DNA of 64,000 nucleotides. Source: Pseudophaeomoniella oleicola (Eukaryota; Ascomycota; Eurotiomycetes; Phaeomoniellales; Phaeomoniellaceae). The DNA is taken from the NCBI GenBank assembly GCA_003868215.1, contig QWDQ01000038.1, forward strand, positions 186,001 to 250,000, given 5' to 3'. Made by a program: the position numbers and the translations under genes. Positions 1 through 11,800 of this stretch are shown here, piece after piece; the stretch's first letter is position 1, and each line of letters opens with the position of its first letter. Below the pieces are notes generated by a model, which saw nothing but the letters and a program-made list of their open reading frames with translations, did no database searches and was not told the DNA's origin.

Positions 1-746
1 ATTGGAACTGCGGAACCCCCTTTAACCAGAACCGTCTCTTTACCCCGCAAAGTCTTTTCATACCCTCGACTCTCCCTGTCTTCTCAGCAGAAACTACACC
101 GTAAACATTCAGAGTCCTTTTGAACTTCCCCAGATTCAATTCCAGAGGGATTCAATTGCCAATTTCCGGGGCCCCGGGCTCATTTGATCTTGTGACATGA
201 CCATTGACCAGCAATAGGCTCTCAGGAGATATCTGGACGAGATCAGTCCGTTACACCACGCGTCCGCTTATTCAATAACCCACTGGAGATGCTTGGCCTC
301 AATGGTGTCTGTCTAACAATGTTCCTCAGATGATCGAGATCCTGCATTCTTCACAGGAGCATAGTTTGAAGCCGAGTCTGTTACGTCTCTTGCACAAGCC
401 GGTAAAAAGGCTTGCAAGTATGAACCGAGCAGGCTATCTACCCTCATATTCTGTCAAGCATGATTCGCAGACATATTCGGATTGGACAGATCTATTCATT
501 CTTTCGCAGTCAAGACGATCATTGCTAGTTAAGGGTACGAATACTCTGGCAATATGTTCATGGGCGCTTTGAGAGGTTCCCATGACGTTGCGGAAGGTGC
601 TGGACAAATAGCGACTCATGCCGTCGCTTTGCATCATCTGCTTTATGCCTGACTTCCCAGTAATGGGGTATATATCTCTTGGGAGAATGGCATTATAAGA
701 GTAGGTATCCAAAGTAAGCGTGAAAATACTCGAAAAAGTCCTTTCC
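1..746. other. left edge, no supported gene
   Basis: No gene can be supported here. An open frame on the minus strand (434-712) reads through about 90 codons with a protein-like composition. It has no ATG near its 5' end and no recognisable domain. The plus strand holds only a short overlapping frame at 330-572. This may be the 3' flank of the NmrA-like gene, or the remains of an unrecognised gene running off the left edge. Confidence 0.4.
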
Positions 747-1623
747 CTACGATGATCTCGACCCGTCGATAACTCCTACCGTCATTCCACTCCACCGGCT
801 CTCGTAGCTCTCGAGGTCACTAGCAATGAAATCTGCGTTTTGTTCAAGCGTGGTCTTATAGCGGAGGGCATTCATGGCGACCGAAAGCGTCCTCCCAATC
901 AAGGGGGTGTACTTTATCCAGGAATCTTGCCATGATGGTGGAGTGGTGGCATTTGCGATCAGTTTCCCACGCAAAAGTTTCGTAGGTACATCGATGTCTG
1001 AGGACTCGGGGTCCATGGTGTTTGGGCAAAGCATAGACCAGTCGAGCGTACTCGGCGGGAGAGATTTTAGAAGGTGGAGGTTTTGGCGGTGTTCTAGGTA
1101 GATGGGTATACTGCAGCTTCTTAGTATTCCAGAGTCGATGAATCACCGAGGTACTCCTTTTAGAGTAGGTATGAACGGCACGTATAAGATGAGAATGCTA
1201 CCATAACCACACTTACTAGTTCGAGAGCATCGATTCTGATCCTGGATAGTATAATACTCCCATGCCAGCTAAGAACCAAATTCTCAATGGCCGATTTCTC
1301 TCCAGTCCTGCCCCTCGTGCAGCGTCAAGGACTGCGCGAAATATTGCAGGCAATTCACTTTTCCCCCAAGGAGGTAAGGCCGCTAAGCCGGCGGTATTGA
1401 TAACAGCATCACAGCTGGCATCTAAGATGGCCCTCTTCATTGAGACTGGATCAGTGGCATTACCCTGGACAACGGTGATTTGGCGGTATACAGATGTTGG
1501 AAGAAGGGACTCAAGTTTGTTCGAGGACCGAACGAACGCGACAACGCTGTGGCCGTGTGTGAGGAGCGCTACAACTAGGCGAATACCTAGATTACCGGTT
1601 GCTCCAATAAGAAGGACCTTCAT
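747..1623 (-). CDS. NmrA-like NAD(P)-binding Rossmann protein
   Basis: Two exons, 1623-1217 and 1110-747, joined across a 106-nt intron (donor GTAAGT, acceptor CTGCAG), give 256 residues. The N-terminus has a beta strand followed by GATGNLG (residues 7-13), the dinucleotide-binding glycine loop of atypical short-chain dehydrogenases and NmrA-like proteins. A second strand (HSVVAFVRS) and the DAVINTAG segment fit the same fold. The join restores a continuous frame (SNY-IPIYLEHR) that continues to MLCPNTMDPESSD and ends in VGVIDGSRSS. It is shorter than full NmrA regulators (about 350 residues), which fits the small SDR-like clade. No catalytic YxxxK is obvious, so it may bind the cofactor as a sensor or be a reductase of unknown substrate. 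The nearest gene, Sec14-like, points away on the plus strand. Confidence 0.82.
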
Positions 1624-2787
1624 AGTTGCCGCTTAGTTGCACTGGCTATAATAAAAGATAGGAGGTTCCTGGTTCAAGTGTAACTGGTACATATATCTGT
1701 TTGGCTTCGGTGTCGCTCCATGTTTATGTATATAGCCAGAGTCAAGTCGGAGTCGAGTTGCGCCGTACCAGTTATCAAACCGGAGTCGGGTTACACCGCA
1801 TCAGCTCAAAGACATGCAGATGATTAGGACTATCAGCATTCATCAGGACCGAAAGACTGTTACAGTCCTAGTTTCTTGTACAGTGTAGCTGTCTTTCTTT
1901 CGGCGTATCGGTGACTAACCTCCTGCTAGTGTGAGGTCGAAGTTGATTTGTGCTACTACTGGGCGAGTCAGAATGACTTCTCAGGGGGTCGATAAGCCGT
2001 ATCGTCTTATTTCTACTGGATTATCTTCAAAAGGTGTACGTTTGTCATAGCTTTGCTGATGTTTTTCATCACACAGTGTATCCTCATGGTCCTCCCATGC
2101 GGCATACTATGTTGCAACGCAGTATGGCACTTGCCCACGATGGCATTCCCCGAGGGGCTGAACTCCATCTACATCCAAGCGACGCCCGTACCGTGCGAAG
2201 ACCAGGATGCGATTCGATATTTCCTGACATATTGCCAATGCTGGTGTGATTCTATGCATCACCACCACGATGCCGAAGCAAAGGATCTCTTCCCGAGCAT
2301 AGATATAGCTGATATCAGATATCCGAGGACACATGGAACGCAATATAGAGCATCACCTACCATAAGCGAATTTCCACTGATTCTTGAGACAGGAGGAGAT
2401 TTATAAATGCTTGACTTGTAGAAAACGATCTGGCCACTGGCGCCCTAAGTGACTAGCAAACATTCACAAGTCGATTGGAATGGGTAATGTGTTTTGGTGT
2501 TCAGTAGATGCGATCGCCAAGGATCTCAGGACCCTCCATATTAATCGATTGTGGGTACGTCACAACAATAATGCAATCTCGAACACTCACAGGGGTCCAT
2601 CAGTCAATTAATTTATCTGTTCTCTTCAAAAGACGTTCTCCCTCTTCTCTGACACTGTTGCGATAATTCTTCAATAAGGAGCGCAGCTAGATATCTTCAG
2701 CGTTTGGAACTGTTGCGCCGCCCACTCCTACAAGTACGATATCTACCCCTCATCTGCCTGACCGACTACCCCGAAACCGACGTCAAG
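1624..2787. other. divergent intergenic region, NmrA-like gene / SEC14-like gene
   Basis: This stretch lies between two divergent genes and so holds both promoters. A run TATAATAAAAG near 1645-1656 could be a TATA-like element on either strand. A frame at 2053-2406 is open but has no recognisable domain and an odd composition (Cys- and His-rich), so I do not call it. The last 200 bases are rich in C and T, as is common upstream of fungal starts. Confidence 0.45.
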
Positions 2788-3922
2788 ATGGCCTCTAATC
2801 CAGGGATGAGTCTCGATCCCAAGTATGATGACTACGACTTCCCTACGACCGCCCCAGAGACGCAGTCAGGTCACCCGGGCCACCTTACTCCAGAACAAGA
2901 TGCTCAGGTCCATCAACTACGGGGAATGCTCGAGCAAGCAGGTTACAAGGAACGTTTGGACACCTTGACTCTACTACGGTTCTTAAGAGCCAGGAAATTC
3001 AATGTCGAGTTGTCAAAGCAAATGTATGCAACAGATCTTTCCTGGACTGGCTGGCTGGTGCTGACTCTGCACCAGGTTCATTGACTCGGAAAAATGGCGA
3101 AAAGACTTCGGTACTGATGACCTAGTACGAACTTTCGACTACACCGAGAAGGCGCAGGTCTTTGAATACTATCCTCAGTATTACCACAAAACAGACAAGG
3201 TATGGTCGTATCCAACAGCAGCCCCTAAATGATGCTGATAGTCAATCAAGGATGGCCGCCCAGTCTACATCGAGCAATTGGGCAAGATCGACTTGAATGC
3301 CATGTACAAGATCACGAGCGCTGACCGCATGCTTAAAAACCTTGTCTGCGAATACGAGAAGCTCTCTGATCCCCGCCTCCCAGCCTGCTCTCGCAAAGCA
3401 GGCAAGCTTCTCGAAACCTGCTGTACAATCATGGATCTCAAAGGTGTCGGTTTGATGAAAGCTCCAAGCGTCTACGGCTACCTCAGGCAAGCAAGCGGAA
3501 TCTCACAAAACTACTATCCAGAGCGTCTTGGGAAACTCTACATCATCAACGCACCATGGGGATTCTCCAGTGTCTTCAACGTTGTGAAGGGTTTCCTTGA
3601 CCCTGTCACCGTCCAAAAGATCCACGTCCTCGGGTCGGGCTACCAGAGCGAACTGTTGGCACAAGTACCAAAGGAGAATCTTCCTAAGCAATTTGGCGGT
3701 ACGTGCGAGTGTTCAGGTGGCTGTGCATTGAGCGATGATGGGCCATGGCAAGACCCAGAGTGGGCAAGGACACCAAAATGGGAGAAGAAGCCCGAGCCTG
3801 CAGCAGGTGACGCTTCAGCTATTCCTGGCGTGCCAGCGATCACGAACGAGCCAGAAGGCAGCAAGGTTGAAGAATCGACCGGTGATAAAGAGGCAGGTGC
3901 CGAGGCTCCTGCAGCCGCCTGA
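2788..3922 (+). CDS. SEC14: Sec14-like phosphatidylinositol transfer protein
   Basis: Three exons (2788-3023, 3076-3199, 3251-3922) with introns of 52 and 51 nt encode 343 residues. The start has a good context (TCAAGATGG). Order of parts: an N-terminal tail, a CRAL-TRIO N-terminal helical region (residues about 40-85, with [19 protein letters not shown] and [10 protein letters not shown]), then the CRAL-TRIO lipid-binding domain (about 110-290). The latter includes [43 protein letters not shown] and a C-terminal [11 protein letters not shown]. These are strong Sec14 family landmarks. The family exchanges phosphatidylinositol and phosphatidylcholine at Golgi membranes and supports PI4P signalling. 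It is longer than yeast Sec14 (304 residues) because of an acidic, Ala/Pro-rich tail after residue 290. Sec14 paralogues exist in fungi, so orthology is likely but not proven. Confidence 0.93.
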
Positions 3923-4566
3923 ACGTTGAATAAATAAGAGGGCGAGCTGGACAGTATGCTTGTGTTTATGTCTTTGGAATTATACTCCTTTGCCCTTTTT
4001 CTCTTGAAAGATATATGTATCCGTCGGTGCCAAAATTTGCCCTCTTTTTTTCTTGGGCTTCACTGGAGAGAGGGGCTGAGAGCGAACCAGAGGAGGCAGC
4101 AGAGAGACGCAGCGCAGTAGAACTACTACATACCTACTTTTATCTTCTACGAGATCCTGATGAATTACTCAGGGCGGAGGATCAGAAACCAAAACCCAAA
4201 ACCCGAACCGCAACCAGAAACCAAACATTAGATGAAAACTTCTGACCCGAGAAACCAAAACATGAAATCTTTCGAATGGTTACTTCCCATTTTTTGTTTC
4301 CCAGGAGGTTGTCTGCTCCCTTTAGGATATCAAACAGTGTGGCATACACACACTTATGTCGATATATGATACAGCTTATCTTTTTTTCCTGACCCTTTTT
4401 TGACTCTGGTCTCTCTGTTATGCTTGTGCCCGTTCTTTTCCAAAGTCATATCTGTCCTTCCCTTTCAGTTTTCAAGGAAAAGAAAACACGTTGTCTCTTT
4501 CCCTTTTCGGTCCTTTCCCCCGCTGAAACTGGAAACTTGCCATCTTGCCATTTTTCAATCACGCGC
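3923..4566. other. convergent 3' region, SEC14-like gene / RBD2-like gene
   Basis: Both flanking genes end here, so this is shared 3' untranslated and terminator sequence. It shows T-rich and CT-rich runs (for example 4380-4410) and a repeated AAACC/AACCCAAAACC tract near 4190-4230. No coding signal is supported. Confidence 0.6.
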
Positions 4567-5905
4567 TCATGGTCCTAATCGACTACTCCCGCCTACCCAG
4601 GTCCTCCCTGCTGCCGATGCGTTCTCCAGTTCGACGGCAGACATCGAGGGGCTATTGCTCGTTGGTAAGACACCGTACCGTCCAAAGGTCTTCTGATCGA
4701 CGGAGACGTAGTGCGGAATTCGGCCGAGTAGGTCGAGTTTCCCTTCGATCCAGCGGAGGATCTTTTCTGGTGGGACGAGGATTTGAAGATAGCCTAGTCC
4801 ATCTGTTCGAAGCAGGGGGTATGATCAGTCGAGTTCGTTCTGGTGGTGAAAGGGGTCAAGAGAATAAGATTGAATACGTACACGCGTAGCCGATTGCGCA
4901 GCCGCAAAGGTGGCCTATAAGGCTAGTGTTGGGAATGAAGATCCATATCAGGATGACGAGGAGTAAGGGATACGTCCAGGTCGAGATCTTGTAAGGGCCG
5001 AGACTGTGATCATTTGAAAGTCAGCTCATCAATTTTCCCACCAGTAGGTTTCAACCAAAGACAAGGTGTCAAGGGCCGTGAGGAAGCACTCACGCAAAGT
5101 GTGGCTCGGATCTGTAGGTCTTGATTGCTTCTATTGAGAGAAGCAGGAATACCCATATACTGCAAAGTGTTCTTTGTTAATTCCGCGAGGGCGTGATTTT
5201 GAGATGCTGTAAGGTTATCTGACATACCTGGTGCCAAAAATAGCGGTGTTCCCTCTGAATATTACCCGCTCAATCAACAAATATATGAATGCTGGGAAAG
5301 TGCCAAATGCTATCTCGATGTCAGCCTCGGCCCTTCTCATGGTCCCACGCTGCGAAGCAACAGGCCAGCACTGGCGGATAGATCGGATGAAGGCCACTCA
5401 CGGCCCAGAAATAGAGCTCCTGAAACCAAAGTGCCATTGTCCGCTTCGAATCTCTCCATCAAGGGCACAAAAGCTAGCAAGTTGAATAAGGCGTGAAGTA
5501 AGCCGCCGTTAAGGAAGGGGAAGGTATTCAATCGGTACACTATATCCGTCATGTCAGCATACGAACAGGAACACATTGGACACCCGCAACTCCTAGCCAC
5601 GCGTCCATCTTCACAGCCAACATGCCAAAGGCAGTAGTAGGACATTATGCGACCGCACCCGAACCACTCAAAGCACATGATTGACCACCGGAGAACATAC
5701 TAGATCCTATGCTGACTTCCATGGGTATAAGAGAGCCCCATTGCAGTATGTCCCAAGAGCTAATGTTTTGCATTTCTAGCACCAATGCGACGAGTATAAT
5801 GACGATGCATAGTCGAGTGAAGACCGGGAGGCTTCGGAGGTAGGAACGGATCTGTTGAGGAGAGAAAGTCGGGAAGTAGGATGCTGGTGGTGGTGCGTTC
5901 GCCAT
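4567..5905 (-). CDS. RBD2: Rhomboid family intramembrane protease, Rbd2-like
   Basis: Six exons on the minus strand (5905-5701, 5539-5402, 5309-5228, 5159-5094, 5003-4882, 4802-4567) join in frame to 282 residues, a usual Rbd2 length. Hydrophobic segments begin with VFTRLCIVIILVALVLEM and continue through TFPFLNGGLLHALFNLLAFV, FGTFPAFIYLLIERVIF and TYPLLLVILIWIFI. The fungal Rbd2 signature is clear: LMERFEADNGTL, FRGNTAIFGTSIWVFLLL and PNTSLIGHLCGCAIGYAYG. The likely catalytic serine is Ser142 in GTS and the likely catalytic histidine is His195 in GHL. The soluble tail PPEKILRWIEGKL ... HYVSVDQKTFGRYGVLP is also typical. Fungal Rbd2 relatives act in Golgi membranes, and in Aspergillus this type activates the sterol regulator SrbA. 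That role is inferred here. Confidence 0.93.
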
Positions 5906-6870
5906 GGCCAGGGCTCTAGGTATATGTAGATTGTTCGAAAGAACAAAATAATATAGAGGTAACGGATACGCTGGCGAGAACTAAAGATGTAGTGTACTAT
6001 TGGGTTTGTCGTGGTGAGAGAGGCGCCAGAGCATCCGGTCGGCTGCTACGCTACGATTCAATGGACAGAGCGTGATAGGAGTGGCAGTCTTTTCGCACAC
6101 CACCATCCACGAGTCTTGAGGGTAGCGTAGTGATGATATTGGATAGCCCGAGGGTATAAAACCCAGTCTCTGGCAATCAGCAAGTCGTTGTAGCAGCAGA
6201 ACCGTCGCCTTTTCTCTTCGGCGCAAGGGTAGGCATACTGTGGTGTAAGCGACACATTTGATATGGAAAGAATACGCGAAGGGTTCTGTCTTGGCTTGGC
6301 GCAGGGATTTCAAGGGACCGCGTATTCGGTCCCTCACATATTACAATACCCAGACGGTTAATGGCAGGTATCTATATGATACTTAGCCAGCTACTTCATA
6401 TCGGAACTCAGGCATGTTGCCCTTCTTCAGGGAAGCATACTGGTGGTACTTGATTAACGACTATTGACTTTCGACTACAAGTGGCGTTAATTGGTAGTCC
6501 ATCTGAATCATCTTTGGTGGTTAATGATAGGCCATTCAGCTATTAGTTTTGCCATCTCTTCTAGTAAGCTCCTGTCTATAAACGAGTGGAAGGCGTGTCA
6601 TCAGCATTAGTTCGTTGCGCAGAAACCCCAAAAAAAAAGGACAATGATCTAGAAGGTAAGTATGAACAACGCCCAACAAGAAGGGTATCTAAAATCCAAA
6701 ACGTTGCACAGAATCCAATGCAGTCGCCGAATCGTCAAAGCAATCCTTTCAGAAGACGCCAGTAATTGCAAGAATTCCGACCGGTTTGGGTATCATATAT
6801 GCGTATAGAGCGCAAGGCTCTGCCTTAAGTTCCCGGAAAACAGCTCAGCGTTTCCCAATTTTGAAGTCGC
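5906..6870. other. intergenic region between RBD2-like and Ytp1-like genes
   Basis: Both neighbours are on the minus strand, so this holds the promoter of the rhomboid gene and the 3' region of the Ytp1-like gene. A frame at 5981-6337 (minus) is open but shows no domain, signal peptide or family-like motif. An A9 run occurs near 6631-6639. I see no further gene. Confidence 0.5.
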
Positions 6871-8837
6871 TCATACCTGTTGGTAGCTCACTGCTGTATA
6901 TCGAGGCGTACTACAGCGTACAGCCCAGCCTTTGATGGCGATCACAAGGACTTCCCACGCCATCAGGAATGCTGTGAGACCCATGCCGACCGTAAAGACG
7001 AACATAGCGTTGAGGTCGGCATGCGCTATGCGCGAAACGATATCCTTGTTCTGGGAAATGTTACCATCAATTCTGCCAAACAAGGAACGGTATACATACG
7101 CTAGCCATGAATATCAAGCCACCACCCATTAGACAAAAAGACGCAATGAGTTCCGAAGGGGGTCTAGACGGATACACCGATGTTGGGGGTCGAAGATAAA
7201 GGAGCACGTATGTGACCGCTCGTGCCAAGGAGAATCCGACAAAAAGGGTGCCCCATTGTTTATGAATCATTGATGAGATCATCGTTGTTTGGTGATGTGA
7301 GCCCATCATCAACCCCAGCAAGAGGATGACAAGTGCTGGGAGAGGGTTCATCGGAGTCTTGTACACTTTTGGCTGAAGACGTAGGTTCAAATCGGCGTCG
7401 GTTGGGTTCGATTTCGTCGGCATACTGGTGATTGAAATATTCAAGAGATCCCGGATCTTCTGCGACTCAACAAGCATACCGCACTGTAGAAGCAGGTCAG
7501 TTCCGCTCGGCAATCGCATAGCTGTGTTCAACCTACCAAGCCACCACCAAAGAACATGACAGAAATGGAAACATGTTCCAAGTCCTGCGCAACCCATTCA
7601 CCACCCCAGGCAGCGAGATGTTCAAGAAAAACGTTCGATGCTCCGTAAAGGAAGATGACGAACGATTCTACGAATTCACCGGAAGGGATCCTGGCTTTCC
7701 ATTGGCCAACTTCGGCGCGGGACGGTTTAACGTTCCAGGCCCACCCGAAATCAGCGAAAGAACCCGCCCATCGTCCCAACGTCAATACTCCATACCAGAA
7801 GAATATTCCACCTTTGATGAAATGGGCGAGACCATTAAATACTGCATCGCCTCGCTGCGCCGAGAGCTGTCAGTCTTCTATCACGGTGCGGTGGAAGTGA
7901 GTGAACCTACCATGATGCCAGCATATGTGACACCGCCAGTGGCGATGCAAGCAAATCCCAGGATAAGAATAGTCCGGTCGATTATGGTATAAGCGACGGA
8001 CAATACCCTGACGAGTTGTCTTGACAGCAATCCAGGGACGCGCGTTCGTAAAAATCTATCGAATCGGCTGTTCTTCAAGCACCTTGAACTGGAGTATTCT
8101 TCGTCGTCGCTCGCTGTGTCATCCTCTGGATCGGGTTTCTCCAACGTCAAGTTGGGCTCGTCTGAAGGTGATGGTGGTTCAGTGCCCTGTCCGCTGTCAC
8201 CCGACCAGCGGTAATTGTCCTCAGACTCATGGGCATGATGGCCGCCATCAATCGATGACTGGCTCAACGGCAAGAACACGGCTCGCTCAGCAGCATAGCT
8301 AGTTGGTCGCTTCCCACCACGCCCGGAATATGCCAACAGCACACCCATCAGGACCTGTGCACCGACCAGCCATGTGGCTGCCCAGCCCATCTTGTGATGG
8401 GCATTATTTGGATATAGGTCCGGGGTCCCAGTGTTGAAGACAATCCCGAAGAAAAGGCCCATAGCGTTGATAACGAGGAAGAGAAACTGTACGAGGAGGG
8501 CGAATCTGTGTTTAGCAATACTAAACATAATGCCTACATCAAGTCAGTATCATGTACGGCTTCCCGTCTCGGCTGACAACTTACCAATAGGCAAAACAAA
8601 TACCCATGCTAGCACCATCAACGCCGCATGTGCTACCATCGAACGGGTACGCTCGCCATTGGCGAAGTAGCTGATGAGCTTCTTGTTGGAAGACTGCTCC
8701 GTGGGCGGCTGTGGGCTAGCTACTGTGTCTGCTTTGCCCATGCCCATGTCATGGTCATCGCCATGTGCTGCAACCAGCTGGGCAGCTTGCGACAGCACCA
8801 AGGCTGCCGCAAGGATCGAAACTTGCTTTGCGCGCAT
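6871..8837 (-). CDS. Ytp1-like multispanning membrane protein (DUF2427/Ytp1 C-terminal domain)
   Basis: Five exons (8837-8585, 8533-7911, 7854-7537, 7483-7100, 7050-6871) give 585 residues with introns of 49-56 nt. Residues 1-24 are a signal peptide, followed by a His/Met/Asp-rich luminal start (HGDDHDMGMGKAD). A DUF2427-type helical segment follows (SMVAHAALMVLAWVFVLPIG, QFLFLVINAMGLFFGIVF, NNAHHKMGWAATWLVGAQV). Its histidines and layout resemble a cytochrome b561/DOMON-type fold. A variable acidic loop (about 170-230) separates this from the Ytp1 C-terminal domain (FNGLAHFIKGGIFFWYG, RWAGSFADFGWAWN, ASNVFLEHLAAWGGEW, LMMGSHHQ). The yeast relative is Ytp1, of unknown biochemical role. Heme or metal binding is an inference from the histidines. 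The last intron acceptor (before NKDIV) is the least certain join. Confidence 0.88.
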
Positions 8838-11800
8838 TCAGTCGAGCCTCACGATAACGTAGAAATACGTGGAGGGATGCAGTCGAGGTCAGAAGCGGGC
8901 TGTGCGCAGCTTGGGAGAGCTCGAGTGCTATGCGCCGGCGGCTGTACGTGAAGGTAGGATTGCGACAAGGTGATGCTGGCAAAGGTGAAGATAGGAAGGG
9001 TGATCGCTGCAGTCAAAAAATGGCGGCGGGGCGGAATGCAAGGGCTACAAAATTAAGTCACAGCACAAAGGCAAGCATCCGCCAGGTACTATCAACAACA
9101 CCGGGCTTGCTTAGAAATATGGTGGAATGTGAAGAAGGGAGGAGAGAAAAGAGAGAAAGAAGGCGACCCCGAGTACTTTTTATCAAGTACAATTCCAACG
9201 ACCCGAAGACGCTTCCGCCGCAATTGCCTAATACTTTTTTTTATTACCGTCACCGGTTGTTAGTCATGTCATTGGTAAAGGGTTCATCATGTGTCAGCGA
9301 CCACCTTTTTGTTCGATTTCGGACGGACACGGATGTCGATGGGTAAAGAAGGTTCAGAAGGAAGCTATTCGTAGTAATTAGATACGATGACCAAAAAATG
9401 TTCTTATGACGATTATGTTTAGTCAGTTAAGTCAGTGGGGTACTAGTAATTTATTACCGTTAGGTACTCGGCGTGTCGGCGTCTAAGGTAAGAAATGGTC
9501 AAATGGTAAAAGGAATGCGATGCTTTACCCTTGGCAGCAGGACACCATATCCCGAACCTTTCCCATGAGGTCTTGGATTACTGTATCCGTATGTTGTACT
9601 ACGTATATTGGGGTTTCCCTTTGGGGCCTTTGGGGCTTTTGGGAGAAGTCGGCTCTTTTCTTTCCAGTTGCCCTCTCTCCTTCAGCCGACCTGAGGCATA
9701 TAAGACCGACCGACAACTAGGCTTGGCCTTTTCAGCTGTGAAACACCGAATTCCTCTCCTTGAGTCAAGAGTCCTAAGGTAGGTATAACAATGGGGACAG
9801 CCGGACTAGAATCGGATGGAAATTTGTGTTCGCCTAGTATTATTACTACAATACTCTACAAGCATTACCTCTGGTTACAATACATGCCTCTTGGTATGTA
9901 GTAATAAACTCGGCATCCAATGCCGGAAGACATCAAGATATTTCGACAGTCCTTGATGAGGCGGACCCCATCCCTCCCTCTTTACCCTGACTCACGTGCT
10001 TCTTGTTGGGCAGGCAACGGGCGTCCAACCAATGACATTACTTTTGGGCCTTTGAAAGCTGAGATCTTATGATCCTAGATAATACAAGTCCAACTGCTTA
10101 AAAGGCTCGAGAGATCAAATGATGTGATCCAATCGGGTTATGAAGTGCAAGCTCATGGTTTCACAGATACCGTAGTAGGCATCCCTTATCCCCTCATCTC
10201 TCACCTCTCCTTCCACTGGATAGCTAATTACCTTCCTATCAAAAATAGGAACATGTATCCGAGAAGGATAACGGTCATTGTACTATGGTACCATTGTAAA
10301 ACGGTATGGTGATGCACAATTTAGGAATCGAGTGGGCGATAACCCCGCCCCTTGAGGCATTCTCAAACGGCTCGATGTACGGAGTACTGTATCTGGTACC
10401 CAGCCTCCTCATCTACGCACATTGAAACGAAGCTTCTTGCTGGATCTGTCGTGGCATGACGACTGTACTATGGTACTCCAAAACCTCAGATCCCTGTCTG
10501 CATTACGACCGACGCGGGCTCGGCGGTTCAGGCTCCCTCAGGATCCTTACTTCAACGACCGTTCCAAATTCGAGGATCTTCTCTGCCTGTAAGTGAGTGG
10601 CCGAGGTAACCGAAGGCCTGTTGCATGGTAATACGGTACATGGTCAGACCACAGCATCCTGTAGGATGGACTTCTGACCGCCACAAAAGGAACACCAGCA
10701 TATCACAATCACTTGGAGCTATGGTGGATTCCAGTGGTTGGCAATCCCCAACGCAGTTCAATGATTACGGAGATAACAGTAAGTGCTTACATATATACTA
10801 CGGTACATCGGTAGAAGCCCAAGACACCCCCATGCCTGTCTGTGGCCACAGTATTGCCGCCTTGTGGAAAGTCTGCTTCGGTTAGGTTCTTTTGTAGGTG
10901 GCTGGAAACCCTCAATTTCCGATGAATCGTATTCTGTACGGTAGAGCCATCACGAAGACAGTGAGGATGTCCCTTAGCCTTGGGAAAGACGGCAATCGGC
11001 AGGCTCGGCACCGGATTTAGGAGATGATCATGGATACAACTCGCCAAGCACAAAGCTGCAAATGGAGGTCTGACACTAATATCTTAATCCATTTTCGAGC
11101 GATTAATTTAATTACTCTGATCTATTTAGTACGTACCTTAGTAGAGCCAATCCTACACGGACTGAAGTTATTTCCGAGATCCGACCAGCCGGCACACCGA
11201 TACAACAATATATTACAGTACTGTGCATTACAGAAACCTTACCTACCTCACCTACGCCTTATGCCGCTAAATATATCCGCCTGATGGATGATTCATCGAT
11301 CTGCTGCAATCGTAGACAGTTCTCGAGTTGTCGACGTTTTGTTCTTACGGACACTCACCGACAGTTGGAGCTCTAATCCTCATTTGCCAAATGCCGACAT
11401 CACAATAGCAGAACCCTGTCTGCATGAGGTAACATGCATCTCACCCCTCCAGGTCACACGAAAACGCGGGGCGGAGATACTATGTACAGGCAGCTATGTG
11501 ATGGTAAATTTGTGAGTTGTACTACGGAGTAGTGTAGGAAGTGACATGCTACGACAGTCGAGTGCCTAGGTACCCAGGTAATTACCTGGTTTACTACTAT
11601 GTATGATATCGCACAGATGGTATGAAATGGAAGGTTGACAGCTGCTCGCGATATTGAAGCCATCCCCTCCCACCCCTTCTTCAAAAAATCCCTTCTAAAC
11701 TCCGTAAAGGCGCCGACGAAGGCTTTTCATTTATGCAATGCATAAATAATGTACAAGACATGTACCTACTACCTACGCAGTACATTGTTCAGATACCTGA

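Noticed and set aside
434-712. 92-codon minus-strand open frame with protein-like composition
   Set aside because: It has no ATG near the 5' end, a stop just upstream, no splice partner found and no recognised domain.
2053-2406. 117-codon plus-strand frame
   Set aside because: It is Cys/His/Met-rich with no family motif, overlaps a minus-strand frame of equal quality, and lies in a divergent promoter.
5981-6337. 118-codon minus-strand frame between the rhomboid and Ytp1-like genes
   Set aside because: No domain or conserved pattern, and a second overlapping frame of the same kind is present.
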